Counted from the first letter of the stretch, positions 16,320 through 25,657 are shown. The stretch is 64,000 nt of DNA from Mesotoga sp. Brook.08.105.5.1 (GCF_002752635.1 NZ_AYTW01000007.1:16245-80244); one strand, 5' to 3'. Made by a program: numbers and translations. Notes: a model not told the origin generated them from the letters alone.

Positions 16320-17573
16320 TCAGGGATAGATTCCTCTGAGTTTTGTGGCGTGAGCAACCTTCTCTATAGAGTCAACATATGCGGCAGTTCTCATATCGAT
16401 GTTGTACCTGTTCATTGTCGATGCTACGGAAGCGAAAGCCTCTCTCATTATCTTTTGGAGAGCTCTTCTTACGTCCTCCACATCCCAGAAATAATGCTGT
16501 AGTCCCTGTACCCATTCGAAATATGAGACTGTGACTCCTCCGGCATTTGCCAGGAAGTCGGGAACAACGAAGATCTTGTTTCCAAGAACTATGTCTTCCG
16601 CTTCCGGTGTCATAGGACCGTTTGCGCCCTCGACGATTATTCTTGCCTTTATGTTCTTTGCATTCTTCTCAGTAATCGCATTCTCAAGAGCTGCTGGAAC
16701 GAGGATATCCACATCGAGTCCGAGCAGGTCTTCGTTACTGATCTTCTGTCCCTTCGGGTAGCCCTCGATCACTCCGTTGTTCTGATCCCTGTATGCGATC
16801 AGATCATCAATGTCGAAACCCTCAGGATTATAAAGTCCACCAGAAACATCACTCACACCGATGACTTTTGAACCCATCTCTTCATCTATTAGCTTCGCCG
16901 CAAACGATCCTACGTTTCCGAATCCCTGAACGGCCACCTTCGCCTGCTTTGGATCCATGTCTTTGTACTTTAGAGCCTCTTCGGCAACCACTCTTACTCC
17001 GCGACCCGTTGCTTCCGTTCTTCCCTTAGAACCACCTATTTCCAGAGGCTTGCCTGTAACGATTCCGAGAACTGAATGACCAATGTTCATGGAGTATGTG
17101 TCCATGTACCAGGCCATTATCTGAGCGTTAGTATTTACGTCTGGCGCAGGAATGTCTTCTCCTTCACCTATTATGATCTGAATCTCTGAGAAGAATCTCC
17201 TTGAAAGTCTTTCAATCTCGTTGATTGAAAGCTCTTGAGGGTTCACACAAACTCCGCCCTTTCCACCTCCGTACGGGATACCAACTACCGCGCATTTCCA
17301 TGTCATCCAGAAAGCCAGTGCCTTCACTTCATCGAGAGTAACGTTCTGATGGTACCTGATTCCTCCCTTTGCCGGACCTCTGGCTACATTGTGCTGTACC
17401 CTGTGCCCAGTGAAGACCTTGATTTCCCCGTTATCCATTCTTACGGGGAAATTCACAGTTAGCTCTCTTTTCGGAAAAGACAAGACCTGCCTCATGCTCT
17501 GGCTAAGATCCATGACATCGGCAGCTTTATTGAACTGCTTAAGTGCATTTTGGAACAGACTTGTTTCGGCCAC
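16320..17573 (-). CDS. gdhA: Glutamate dehydrogenase (Glu/Leu/Phe/Val dehydrogenase family)
   Basis: 417 residues, hexameric-type GDH converting glutamate and 2-oxoglutarate plus ammonia. The substrate domain has GHRVQHNVARGPAKGG, VKALAFWMTWKCAVVGIPYG with the catalytic Lys, and GGGKGG. The Rossmann domain has VAVQGFGNVGS. The start is GTG (17571-17573) with a strong GGAGGAGG 7 bp upstream. It is monocistronic, with a consensus promoter and terminator of its own. Confidence 0.95.
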   Translation of the reverse strand: MAETSLFQNALKQFNKAADVMDLSQSMRQVLSFPKRELTVNFPVRMDNGEIKVFTGHRVQHNVARGPAKGGIRYHQNVTLDEVKALAFWMTWKCAVVGIPYGGGKGGVCVNPQELSINEIERLSRRFFSEIQIIIGEGEDIPAPDVNTNAQIMAWYMDTYSMNIGHSVLGIVTGKPLEIGGSKGRTEATGRGVRVVAEEALKYKDMDPKQAKVAVQGFGNVGSFAAKLIDEEMGSKVIGVSDVSGGLYNPEGFDIDDLIAYRDQNNGVIEGYPKGQKISNEDLLGLDVDILVPAALENAITEKNAKNIKARIIVEGANGPMTPEAEDIVLGNKIFVVPDFLANAGGVTVSYFEWVQGLQHYFWDVEDVRRALQKIMREAFASVASTMNRYNIDMRTAAYVDSIEKVAHATKLRGIYP

Positions 17574-17609
17574 GAGAATACCTCCTCCATATTGGTGTTC
17601 TTCATTAGA

Positions 17610-17638
17610 ATTCTATGATCATAATGAATACTTCTCAA
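17610..17638 (-). promoter_or_regulatory. Predicted promoter of gdhA
   Basis: Minus strand TTGAGA (17633-17638), 17 bp spacer, TAGAAT (17610-17615), about 37 bp before the GTG start. Confidence 0.8.
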
Positions 17639-17730
17639 ATCGATGTACGGGCGAATGGCACCGTCTACAGCTAATTAACGTACTCTAAGTAGCCTTTTCT
17701 GTACCAGTTTCCATTATGCTAATTACCAAT

Positions 17731-17753
17731 AAAAAAGGCGAGGAAAACCTCGC
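17731..17753 (-). terminator. Intrinsic terminator of tRNA-Arg
   Basis: Stem GCGAGG / CCTCGC (17738-17743 with 17748-17753) and a four-base loop. On the minus strand it is followed by six T residues. Confidence 0.85.
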
Positions 17754-17755
17754 GC

Positions 17756-17830
17756 TGGTACCCCCAGAAGGAATCGAACCTTCATCTGCGGATTAGGAAT
17801 CCGCTGTTCTATCCGTTGAACTATAGGGGC
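17756..17830 (-). tRNA. tRNA-Arg (anticodon CCT)
   Basis: Minus-strand cloverleaf: acceptor GCCCCTA pairs with TGGGGGT (one G-U pair), anticodon arm GCGGA-TTCCTAA-TCCGC with CCT, T-arm GAAGG-TTCGATT-CCTTC, encoded CCA. It reads AGG codons. Confidence 0.95.
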
Positions 17831-17841
17831 ACATCGTGGAA

Positions 17842-17870
17842 ATTATAGCATCATGGTTCCGGCTTTTCAA
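17842..17870 (-). promoter_or_regulatory. Predicted promoter of tRNA-Arg
   Basis: Minus strand TTGAAA (17865-17870), 17 bp, TATAAT (17842-17847), ending 11 bp before the tRNA. Confidence 0.85.
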
Positions 17871-18052
17871 TGACGCGACTTTTTGAGTAGATTTAATTAT
17901 CATACATTACGTGACGTTCTGTTAAAATTGATTGGACAGACTTCTTAGAGCCTGCTTCAACAGTTCTTTGAAACCTGTGTTTGCAGCTGTTCTGGTTGTC
18001 TGAAAAGTTTTGTACACAGCTTGCCGCATATGAGAATTATGAGAGGTGAATA

Positions 18053-18913
18053 TTGTTGAAAAGAGTTGTAGCTCTTGAATCTACAGTTATAGCTCACGGC
18101 CTTCCACAAGGTATTAACTTCGAAACTGCTCTGAACATGGAGCGGGCAGTCAAAGAAAATGGCGGAATACCAAAAACCATAGGAATTCTAGACGGAAGAA
18201 TTATCGTGGGTGTAAACGAGGAAGAGATGAGAAGACTTGGAACGGGTCGAAATGTCCTCAAGGTTGGTACTGCAGAGATATCCTACGCAACAGCGATGAA
18301 GAGAGATGCAGCAACGACCGTCAGCGCTACAATGGCTATTGCAAAGTTGAATGGAATCTCTGTATTCGCTACGGGGGGAATCGGAGGAGTTCACAGAGGA
18401 GTAGATTGGGATGTCTCTCAAGACATCATAGAGCTTTCGAGAACTAGAATGATCGTAATATCGGCAGGCGTGAAGAGCATTCTTGACGTACCAAAGACCC
18501 TGGAGTTTCTTGAAACCTTCGGAGTAACAATCGTTGGTTACAAGACCGATTGTTTCCCGTTCTTCCACTGCTCAAAAAGCCCTTACAAAATCAATCTAAC
18601 CATAGACTCCCCAAAAGAGGCAGTGATGATTCTGAAAGAAAAAGAAAGGCTTGGAATAGAGGGCGGACTGCTAGTAGCTAATCCTATTCCCGAAATGGAC
18701 TCTATGGACTACGATGAATTGAGCGCTCTCATTGAATCCGCTCTAAAAGCAGCCGTAGAAGAAGGGATCTCGGGGAAGACTCTCACTCCATATCTGCTCG
18801 GCAAACTCGCGCTGCTGTCAGGAGGGAAGACACTTGATGCAAACATTTCCCTACTGATAAACAATGCCGCGCTCGGTGGTCTTATAGCCGCTAACTCGGG
18901 AGAAGAACTATGA
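18053..18913 (+). CDS. psuG: Pseudouridine-5'-phosphate glycosidase
   Basis: 286 residues, close to the usual PsuG length. It reversibly splits pseudouridine 5'-phosphate to uracil and ribose 5-phosphate. Family motifs include ALESTVIAHGLPQG near the N-terminus, FATGGIGGVHRG, SAGVKSILDVPKTLE and LVANPIPE. The start is one of two adjacent TTG codons (18053 or 18056) behind GAGAGGTGA at 18041-18049. No pseudouridine kinase (psuK) lies beside it; it overlaps an amidohydrolase gene by 4 bp instead. No clear promoter was found in the 220 bp upstream. Confidence 0.93.
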   Translation: MLKRVVALESTVIAHGLPQGINFETALNMERAVKENGGIPKTIGILDGRIIVGVNEEEMRRLGTGRNVLKVGTAEISYATAMKRDAATTVSATMAIAKLNGISVFATGGIGGVHRGVDWDVSQDIIELSRTRMIVISAGVKSILDVPKTLEFLETFGVTIVGYKTDCFPFFHCSKSPYKINLTIDSPKEAVMILKEKERLGIEGGLLVANPIPEMDSMDYDELSALIESALKAAVEEGISGKTLTPYLLGKLALLSGGKTLDANISLLINNAALGGLIAANSGEEL

Positions 18914-20343
18914 ACGGTTACTCCTTGAAAGGCGGATTTGTCTATTTGGAAGAGACCGGAGCTTATTCTTGCAAGGACCTCTACATTGACTCAGGAGAAT
19001 TCTCTGCAGATACTCCTTATGGTGCTCAAGAGATAGATATTTCAGGCAAATTCGTTTACCCTGGATTTGTCGACTCGCATGCACACCTCATTGGAACGGG
19101 AAGAAAGTCTCTGGAGGTTGATCTAGAGGGCTGCAGCTCTATCGAATCGCTTGCCGATAGGTTGAGCGTTGATCGAAGGATAGTAAGAGCTAGAGGCTGG
19201 GATCAGGAAGTGTTAGGGTTTATGCCCGTGAGAGGAAAGCTTGATCTCATCACTTCAGAACCAACGATTATTACCAGAAGGTGCGGACATATCGCCTGCG
19301 TAAACTCGTCCCTGATAAAGCTATTAGACCTTGAAAGACTTCACGGTCTTGATGGTTCGGACATCGATCTTGGAATACTCAAGGAGAGAGCTCTAGAGGA
19401 GATGGACCGGATAGCAAAACTCTCTCCTGCTGAAGTCAGAGAAGCGATTGAAGCGGGAACAAGGTCCTTTTTGAAATATGGAGTGACTTCGGTACACAGT
19501 GACGATTATCACGGCATAGATTATGAACTCCTTATGGAGGCTCTCTCGAGCGCGAACAAAATGAGAGTCTACGAAAAGCTCTGCATCTCCAGAAAAGAAG
19601 ATCTGGAATTGATCAAACATGGCAGGCAATTCGAAACTGATTTCTTCCGACTGAGAGCTGCAAAGATGTATCTTGACGGGTCGCTCGGAGCAAGAACGGC
19701 GGCGATGATTGAGCCTTACCACGATTCTCCGACCGAAACCGGCGTCCTATATATGACTGCCGATGATCTTAGGCCGATCGTGAGGAGAGCAGACAGAGAA
19801 GGAATTCAGGTCTGCGTACATGTTATAGGAGATCGGTCACTGGAAGAGGCCCTCTTGGCTTTTGAAGGATCGAACAGTGAAACTCTCAAGCATAGACTAA
19901 TTCACGTTCAGATCGCGTCTGAGGACCAGATAAGAAGGATTGCCGGCCAGAGACTAACCGCATCGATTCAACCGGTTTTCGTTGACTCTGACAGCACAAT
20001 TGCACCGGAGAGGTTCGGGCCGATCCGGATCAAAGATGCCTACCCGTTTGGAAAGATGAGAGATATGGGAGTAGTTGTTGCCTTCTCAACCGACTCACCG
20101 GTAGAGAGCACTTCGGTAGTCAAGAACCTCGTTTCGGCCGATAGATTCTTCTCCAGAAAGGACAGCATAGAGATGTATAGCAAAGCCGGACACACTCTAG
20201 CAAACAGTGTCAGATCCTTCGCGCTCAATCCAGGGGACCCAGCAGATTTCTTCGTAACCGGCTCAGATCTCTTAAAGACGAGAGAAGATACTTTCGCGGA
20301 CATGACATTTGTTTCAGGAAGGTTAGTGCATACACTAGAATGA
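18910..20343 (+). CDS. Amidohydrolase (YtcJ-like, amidohydrolase-3 family)
   Basis: 477 residues with a TIM-barrel metal-dependent hydrolase fold. The N-terminal HxH metal motif is GFVDSHAHLIGTG. Also seen are GWDQE, KMYLDGSLGARTAAM, CVHVIGDRS and AFSTDSPVEST, all typical of YtcJ-type enzymes. The substrate is unknown. ATG overlaps the psuG stop (ATGA), so the two are translated together; a role in nucleobase or hydantoin-like catabolism would fit but is inference. Confidence 0.85.
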   Translation: MNGYSLKGGFVYLEETGAYSCKDLYIDSGEFSADTPYGAQEIDISGKFVYPGFVDSHAHLIGTGRKSLEVDLEGCSSIESLADRLSVDRRIVRARGWDQEVLGFMPVRGKLDLITSEPTIITRRCGHIACVNSSLIKLLDLERLHGLDGSDIDLGILKERALEEMDRIAKLSPAEVREAIEAGTRSFLKYGVTSVHSDDYHGIDYELLMEALSSANKMRVYEKLCISRKEDLELIKHGRQFETDFFRLRAAKMYLDGSLGARTAAMIEPYHDSPTETGVLYMTADDLRPIVRRADREGIQVCVHVIGDRSLEEALLAFEGSNSETLKHRLIHVQIASEDQIRRIAGQRLTASIQPVFVDSDSTIAPERFGPIRIKDAYPFGKMRDMGVVVAFSTDSPVESTSVVKNLVSADRFFSRKDSIEMYSKAGHTLANSVRSFALNPGDPADFFVTGSDLLKTREDTFADMTFVSGRLVHTLE

Positions 20344-20481
20344 AATCAGTCTCGAACCGTAAACCGTAACTCGTATTGTACATAAATGCTTCATCTACTT
20401 TCTTTACGCTTCGTCACTTATATGTTAAATATAAGAAAACTATCTTGAAGAACACTGGCAAAACTGCTAAAATTAGTACAG

Positions 20482-20502
20482 AAAAAGGCGGCATAAGCCG
20501 CC
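20482..20502 (-). terminator. Intrinsic terminator of tRNA-Met
   Basis: Stem GGCGGC / GCCGCC (20487-20492 with 20497-20502), four-base loop, followed on the minus strand by TTTTT. Confidence 0.85.
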
Positions 20503-20507
20503 GAGTC

Positions 20508-20585
20508 TGGTGGGCTCGGGTGGAGTCGAACCACCGACCGCCCGGTTATGAGCCGGAAGCTCTAACCAAACTGAGCTACGAGCCC
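20508..20585 (-). tRNA. tRNA-Met (anticodon CAT), elongator or possibly tRNA-Ile2
   Basis: Minus-strand cloverleaf with acceptor GGGCTCG/CGAGCCC, anticodon arm TCCGG-CTCATAA-CCGGG, T-arm GGTGG-TTCGACT-CCACC and encoded CCA. It lacks the C1-A72 mismatch and three G-C anticodon-stem pairs typical of initiators. CAT could also be the lysidine-modified Ile2 isoacceptor; the sequence does not settle this. Confidence 0.9.
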
Positions 20586-20598
20586 AGACACAAAATTG

Positions 20599-20627
20599 AT
20601 TATAATATTCCTCATGACTTGTGTCAA
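20599..20627 (-). promoter_or_regulatory. Predicted promoter of tRNA-Met
   Basis: Minus strand perfect TTGACA (20622-20627), 17 bp, perfect TATAAT (20599-20604). The fully consensus promoter of the window. Confidence 0.9.
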
Positions 20628-20647
20628 GAGGTTCAGGAGATGGTCCA

Positions 20648-20821
20648 ATGCTAAACAACAGCTCTGTGGGTCTTCGGATATCTGCAGATCCGGTTCAGGA
20701 AATGACTGTGAAGTATCCTAGGGTTCTTGTAATAAAGGCCGCGTTCTCTCTTCTGAAAGACGGAAAGTCAATTGAACATAGAGATCTGGAAAAAACTTTA
20801 CAGACCTTGCTCTCGCGATAA
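20648..20821 (+). CDS. Small unknown protein (57 residues)
   Basis: A short reading frame with good coding character between tRNA-Met and the convergent mnmG. AGGAG (20635-20639) is 8 bp before ATG 20648. The product is compact, with a beta-like start (VGLRISADPVQEM) and a C-terminal helix (DLEKTLQTLLSR), and has no Cys or membrane segment. It would be transcribed divergently from the tRNA; no clear plus-strand promoter is seen. No family is recognised. Confidence 0.6.
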   Translation: MLNNSSVGLRISADPVQEMTVKYPRVLVIKAAFSLLKDGKSIEHRDLEKTLQTLLSR

Positions 20822-20854
20822 AACCAGAACCCAACTCGGATCTTATTTCTGGTT
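20822..20854 (-). terminator. Weak candidate terminator of mnmG
   Basis: Inverted repeat AACCAGAA / TTCTGGTT (20822-20829 with 20847-20854) spanning the mnmG stop codon. On the minus strand it is followed by TTTT. The 17-base loop makes it a weak call. Confidence 0.35.
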
Positions 20855-22729
20855 GTGATGCTTGAGATGAAAAGATAGATTCATGATGTCTGAGGGTGTC
20901 AAGCCGGGTATTCTCGTTGCTTGGCCTATCGTTGTAGGCTTTGTTCTTTTCAGCTTTTCTCTTCCTTCTGTTGAGAGGTTGGATACTTCACCATAATCTA
21001 AGTTGGAGGGGATTTGATCTCCCTCGAGCTCTTCAAGTCTCTTGACCTCTTCCCTAAGACGCTTAATATATCCACTGTACTTGATCTCTATTTCAACTTG
21101 TTCTATCACTTCATCATCAACAATCGGTTCGGGATCGTAATCTGAAAGGTCCCTGTACTCAACTCCCGATCTTTTTAGCAGACCCGAAAGCTTTGCGGGC
21201 GTATCAAGTCTCGAACTCCTCTTACTAATTAATAGCTGGTTCAACCTTTCAGAAGGTCTGACGGTCACTCTTTCAAGTCTTAAGACCTGATTCCTGGTCT
21301 GGTTTGCTAATCGGGATACCTTCTCACTGAACCAGTCGGGCACTAGTCCGTATTCATGACCGTACTCTGTAAGCCTTATGTGCGCATTATCGTGCCTGAG
21401 AAGCAATCTGTACTCCGCTCTTGACGTGAGAAGTCTATAAGGTTCATCCACTCCCTTCGTCACAAGATCGTCGATCATAACTCCAATATAAGCTTCCGAT
21501 CGACTTAGTACAAGCTGCTTCCCGCCATGCAGCTTCGCTGATGCGTTGATTCCCGCGATCAAACCCTGACCGGCAGCTTCCTCGTAACCACTGGTCCCGT
21601 TTACCTGACCAGCGAAATACAGATTCTCGACTAATTTGCTCTCCAGCGTTGAGTACAACTGAGTCGGATCTATATAGTCGTACTCGACAGCATAAGCCGG
21701 CCTGACGATTTCCGCCCTCTCAAGCCCCTTTATTGTTCTGATCATTTCCAGCTGTGTCTCGAAAGGAAGGCTGGTTGAAAGACCGTTCAAATAGTACTCG
21801 TCGCTCAAAGCACTCTCGGGTTCAACAAACAATTGATGGCTACTCTTATCAGAGAACTTGATCACCTTATCCTCAATCGAAGGGCAGTATCTCGGTCCCT
21901 TTGAATCGATAAGCTTAACATCCCCGTACAGCGGCGAGAATCTGAGGTCTCTCTTGATGATGTCGTGTGTTCTCTCATTTGTCCTGGTCAGCCAGCACGG
22001 ATGATCGTCTTCAAGGACAAAGGGCTCGGAAAAGTATGAGAAACAAAGCGGGGTATTTGAGGTACCCTGACGCTCCATACTGGAGAAATCGATTGATCTG
22101 CCTGCTATTCTTGCAGGGGTCCCAGTCTTGAAACGTCTGACTTCGAACCCCAAAGCTTTAAGCGATGCAGTTAGCTCGGTTGCTGGAAACTCACCAAGCC
22201 TTCCTGCGGGAAACTCCTGTGGTCCGATGAATATCTTCCCTCCAAGAAAGGTGCCCGAAGCAACTATTACAGAACGTGCAGAGTACCTGAGGCCAAAGTG
22301 CGTCGTGATGCCTCTTACACGACCCTTATCCACTTCTATGGACTTCACAATTCCAGACTGCAAGTGCAGATTTTCCTGCATCTCAAGTATTCTCTTCATT
22401 ATCTGGCTATACCTGTTCTTGTCCACCTGAGATCTCAGTGCTCTGACGGCGGCTCCTTTGCTGGTGTTTAGAACTCTTATATTGAGTGATGCCTTATCTG
22501 TTGACTTGGCAATCTCCCCACCGAGCGCGTCTATCTCTCTTACGACAATGCCTTTCGCTGGGCCCCCCACAGCCGGATTGCAGGGCGTCCAACCAACCGT
22601 GTCGAGGTTAATATTTAGAATAAGCGTTCTCATGCCCATTCGCGCGCCAGCTAATGCGGCCTCGATACCGGCATGTCCGGCCCCTATGACGATTATGTCG
22701 AATTCGTAATCTCTTTTATTTGATCGCAT
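20843..22729 (-). CDS. mnmG: tRNA uridine-5-carboxymethylaminomethyl modification enzyme, FAD subunit
   Basis: 628 residues, full length for MnmG (GidA). With MnmE it modifies the wobble uridine of several tRNAs. The FAD-binding [17 protein letters not shown] is at the N-terminus; [30 protein letters not shown] and [14 protein letters not shown] are conserved. The C-terminal helical domain is intact. Start ATG (22727-22729) has GAGGAGTGA upstream. It is divergent from oadA with a 48-bp gap. Confidence 0.97.
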   Translation of the reverse strand: MRSNKRDYEFDIIVIGAGHAGIEAALAGARMGMRTLILNINLDTVGWTPCNPAVGGPAKGIVVREIDALGGEIAKSTDKASLNIRVLNTSKGAAVRALRSQVDKNRYSQIMKRILEMQENLHLQSGIVKSIEVDKGRVRGITTHFGLRYSARSVIVASGTFLGGKIFIGPQEFPAGRLGEFPATELTASLKALGFEVRRFKTGTPARIAGRSIDFSSMERQGTSNTPLCFSYFSEPFVLEDDHPCWLTRTNERTHDIIKRDLRFSPLYGDVKLIDSKGPRYCPSIEDKVIKFSDKSSHQLFVEPESALSDEYYLNGLSTSLPFETQLEMIRTIKGLERAEIVRPAYAVEYDYIDPTQLYSTLESKLVENLYFAGQVNGTSGYEEAAGQGLIAGINASAKLHGGKQLVLSRSEAYIGVMIDDLVTKGVDEPYRLLTSRAEYRLLLRHDNAHIRLTEYGHEYGLVPDWFSEKVSRLANQTRNQVLRLERVTVRPSERLNQLLISKRSSRLDTPAKLSGLLKRSGVEYRDLSDYDPEPIVDDEVIEQVEIEIKYSGYIKRLREEVKRLEELEGDQIPSNLDYGEVSNLSTEGREKLKRTKPTTIGQATRIPGLTPSDIMNLSFHLKHHNQK

Positions 22730-22748
22730 AACATCACTCCTCTATCAT
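22720..22748 (+). promoter_or_regulatory. Predicted promoter of oadA
   Basis: TTGATC (22720-22725), 17 bp, TATCAT (22743-22748). The -35 lies over the start region of the divergent mnmG. Confidence 0.6.
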
Positions 22749-22777
22749 AGTATTGTACACAGAAAGGAGGCATTAAG

Positions 22778-24172
22778 TTGAGAAAAGTCCGTTTCGTTGA
22801 CACTACGATGAGAGATGCGCACCAGTCACTTCTGGCCACTAGGGTCACAACAGCTGAGTTGGCAGATATAGCTCCTCTTGTCGATCAGGTTGGTTACCAC
22901 GCAGTGGAGGTCTGGGGCGGAGCAACCTTTGACTCCTGTGTTAGATACCTTAATGAAAATCCTTGGGAAAGACTCGATGTACTCAAAGAGAGATTTAAGA
23001 ATACCAAGCTTCAGATGCTTCTAAGAGGTCAAAATCTTCTCGGTTACAGAAACTATGCAGATGATGTTGTAGAGCTCTTTGTTAAGACTATGGCAAATCA
23101 CGGGATTGATATTGTAAGGATCTTTGACGCCCTTAACGACCTAAGAAATCTGGAGAAGTCGGCAAGCGCAGTAAAGGATGCTGGAATGCACCTTCAAGTA
23201 GCAATGTCGTATACAACCAGTCCCGTTCATAACATCGATTACTTTGTGAAGATCTCCGACAAAGCTGCGGATTTGGGCGCAGACTCTCTCTGTATTAAGG
23301 ACATGGCAGGCCTTCTGAAGCCTGGAACGGCTTCAACTCTTGTAAATGAGATCAAGAAGAGGCACTCTATCCCTTTGGAGGTACACTCTCATTTCACAAC
23401 GGGTATTGCCGATATGGCTTACTTGAAGAGCGCTGAGGCCGGGGCCGATATTCTCGACACCGCCACGTCTTCAATGGGATTCGGAACCTCACAACCTGGT
23501 GTCGAGAGCATATGGACAACATTACACGATATGGGGCTCTCAGAGAAGCCAAATTACCCTCTACTCAAAGAGATAAACGACTACTTTTCAAGGGTTAGGA
23601 AGAATCACAGTGGCACTGATGCAGGTTTCACTATAAACACTTCAGTTTTGGAAAATCAGATTCCGGGAGGAATGTACTCCAATCTAATAAACCAACTGAA
23701 ATCTCAGAACATGAGCGACAGATTCGAAGAGGTTCTCGAAGAAGTTCCTCAGGTACGCGCTGATCTCGGTTATCCCCCCCTTGTTACTCCAACATCTCAA
23801 ATAGTGGGCGTGCAAGCGGTCTTGAATGTTATGAACAACGAGAGATACAAGACGATCACGAAAGAAGTAGAAAGATACATAAGGGGATTCTATGGAACAC
23901 CTCCTGCAGAAATCGACAAGTCACTGAAATCAAGAGTTATGGGAGATGAAGAGTCGATTTCTCATAGGCCGGGCGACACTCTTGACCCAGAAGTCGAAAA
24001 AGGAAGAAACGAACTCGGCCTGCTGGCCGAATGCGATGAGGATCTTCTTATATACCTGTTACTTGGAGAAGTTGGAAAGAAGTATCTTAGTCAGAGATAC
24101 AGAGATTCTCTCAGAGTCGACTTTGAAGTCGCGAAGGATTTTAGAGAAGGGATAACGGTATACCCAGTTTGA
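22778..24172 (+). CDS. oadA: Carboxyltransferase (oxaloacetate decarboxylase alpha / transcarboxylase 5S / PycB type), without biotin domain
   Basis: 464 residues. An HMGL-like TIM barrel with DTTMRDAHQSLLATR, EVWGGATFD, LLRGQNLLGY and CIKDMAGLLKP, and metal ligands in HSHFTTG, followed by the conserved carboxylase domain. It moves CO2 between oxaloacetate/pyruvate and biotin. Standard OadA is about 590 residues with a C-terminal biotinyl domain; that domain is absent here. It would therefore need a separate carrier, such as the one at 52820-53245. TTG 22778 has AAAGGAGG 7 bp upstream. Transcribed alone, ending at the terminator at 24246. Confidence 0.9.
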   Translation: MRKVRFVDTTMRDAHQSLLATRVTTAELADIAPLVDQVGYHAVEVWGGATFDSCVRYLNENPWERLDVLKERFKNTKLQMLLRGQNLLGYRNYADDVVELFVKTMANHGIDIVRIFDALNDLRNLEKSASAVKDAGMHLQVAMSYTTSPVHNIDYFVKISDKAADLGADSLCIKDMAGLLKPGTASTLVNEIKKRHSIPLEVHSHFTTGIADMAYLKSAEAGADILDTATSSMGFGTSQPGVESIWTTLHDMGLSEKPNYPLLKEINDYFSRVRKNHSGTDAGFTINTSVLENQIPGGMYSNLINQLKSQNMSDRFEEVLEEVPQVRADLGYPPLVTPTSQIVGVQAVLNVMNNERYKTITKEVERYIRGFYGTPPAEIDKSLKSRVMGDEESISHRPGDTLDPEVEKGRNELGLLAECDEDLLIYLLLGEVGKKYLSQRYRDSLRVDFEVAKDFREGITVYPV

Positions 24173-24245
24173 TTCGTAGTATTAACAATATTCACGAAGA
24201 TAGAACTATATTAAAGCTAACAAGAGGCAACTGTAGACTACTTAG

Positions 24246-24276
24246 CGCCTTCATGAAGAATGGGGGCGTTTTTTTT
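24246..24276 (+). terminator. Intrinsic terminator of oadA
   Basis: Nine-bp stem (24246-24254 with 24260-24268, including two G-U pairs), GAAGA loop, then eight T residues. Confidence 0.85.
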
Positions 24277-24300
24277 GTTCAATCTCTGCATTAACACTTC

Positions 24301-24329
24301 TTTAATTAACCGGAACTTTCTGATACAAT
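24301..24329 (+). promoter_or_regulatory. Possible promoter of malE
   Basis: TACAAT (24324-24329) with a poor -35, TTTAAT, 17 bp upstream. The weak -35 would fit an activated or regulated promoter. No clear operator repeat is visible. Confidence 0.4.
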
Positions 24330-24373
24330 TTGTTTAGGGTGTATCCCAATTCTATCAAAGGAGGGTTCAGAAG

Positions 24374-25564
24374 ATGAGAAAACTCGCAGCTGTTCTTTTA
24401 GTGCTACTTCTAGTCTTATCTTTTGCAAGCGCAAAGTTGGTGATTTGGTCCTCTGAGAACCAGATCCCTGCACTTGAGAAGTTGGCGGCAGATTTCGAAA
24501 GTGACTACGGAATTCAAGTGGAGATTCAGCAGGTGAACTTTGGCGACATAAAGTCCAAGTTCCTTACCGCAGCTCCCGCAGGCGAGGGCCCCGACATCAT
24601 AGTAGGCGCACATGACTGGGTTGGTGAACTCGCTATCAATGGCCTTATCGAACCGATTCCATTTCTTCCCGAAGCCGATCAGTACTACGATGTCACTCTA
24701 GATGCCTTCAGCTACGGCGGAAACCTCTACGGTGTCCCCTATACTGTTGAGGCGATTGCAATCATCTACAACAAGGATCTCGTATTCAAAGCACCGAAAA
24801 CAATCTCAGAGCTTGAAGAACTTGCTTTCGAGGCTGCAGATGATGAAGTCGTGGGCCTGATCTACGCAGTTGGGGATTTCTATCACTCCGCACCTTTCAT
24901 ACTGGGAAGAGGCGGCTATATCTTCAAGGAGACTGCTGCGGGTCTTGATGTAACCGACATAGGCCTGAACAACGAGGGTGCGATTGCAGGCGGAAACCTC
25001 ATCAAATCTTGGTTCGACAAAGGCCTAATTCCTGGCGGTCCAAATTACAACCTGATGGACTCTTTGTTCAAAGACGGACTGGCCGCATTCATTATTAACG
25101 GCATATGGGCAACCCCAAGTTACCGCGATGCGGGTATCGACTACGCGATTCTTCCTTTCAGCGAAATCACATTCGACGACGGTACAACTCCGAGACCATT
25201 CGTCGGAGTACAGGGCTTCATGATAAACTCAAAGTCTCCGAACAAGCTTGAAGCCACTGAATTCGTGGTGAACTACATCGGAAGCTTCGAAGGCCAGTAC
25301 GGAATGTTCCTCGGAGAGAGAAGAGGTACGGCAAGAGCCGACGTGTTTGCATTTATTGAAGCGGACGCCGGTCCAGAGCTGTATGATGTTTTACAGTTCT
25401 CCAAGAGCGCTTCAGTAGGAACACCAATGCCAAACGTTCCGGAAATGGCGAGCGTATGGGGAGCAATGGGCGATGCACTTGGCCTTATTATCAACGGTCA
25501 GGATACAGTGGAGAACGCTTTCAATTCTGCAGTAGAGAAGATCAAGACTACAATTGGAAAATGA
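24374..25564 (+). CDS. malE: ABC transporter sugar-binding protein (maltose/maltodextrin type)
   Basis: 396 residues, exported solute-binding protein. The signal peptide is clear (basic MRK, hydrophobic core, AxA site near residue 20). The mature part has the MalE-like pattern LVIWSSENQIPALEKLA, GPDIIVGAHDWVGEL and YGVPYTVEAIAIIYNK. No lipobox Cys, so it is probably periplasmic rather than lipid-anchored. AAAGGAGGG is 8 bp before ATG. It is followed by a strong hairpin and then malF and malG. The maltodextrin assignment is by similarity to Thermotoga MalE proteins. Confidence 0.9.
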   Translation: MRKLAAVLLVLLLVLSFASAKLVIWSSENQIPALEKLAADFESDYGIQVEIQQVNFGDIKSKFLTAAPAGEGPDIIVGAHDWVGELAINGLIEPIPFLPEADQYYDVTLDAFSYGGNLYGVPYTVEAIAIIYNKDLVFKAPKTISELEELAFEAADDEVVGLIYAVGDFYHSAPFILGRGGYIFKETAAGLDVTDIGLNNEGAIAGGNLIKSWFDKGLIPGGPNYNLMDSLFKDGLAAFIINGIWATPSYRDAGIDYAILPFSEITFDDGTTPRPFVGVQGFMINSKSPNKLEATEFVVNYIGSFEGQYGMFLGERRGTARADVFAFIEADAGPELYDVLQFSKSASVGTPMPNVPEMASVWGAMGDALGLIINGQDTVENAFNSAVEKIKTTIGK

Positions 25565-25608
25565 TTGTTCTCTCTTGACTTATCCACATATCTAAATCTT
25601 GTTAGACT

Positions 25609-25631
25609 GAGCGCGGGAGACTCCCGCGCTC
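25609..25631 (+). other. Very stable intergenic hairpin between malE and malF
   Basis: GAGCGCGGGA (25609-25618) pairs perfectly with TCCCGCGCTC (25622-25631) around a three-base loop. The following TGGTTTAAC is not a proper U-tract. It may protect the upstream malE message from 3' exonucleases or act as a partial terminator, as REP elements do between malE and malF in Escherichia coli. Confidence 0.65.
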
Positions 25632-25657
25632 TGGTTTAACTGTCCGGAGGGATTACC

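Noticed and set aside
20417..20435. AT-rich inverted repeat CTTATAT / ATATAAG after the amidohydrolase gene.
   Set aside because: A seven-bp A/T stem without a U-tract; weak and likely chance. No better terminator was seen in this gap.
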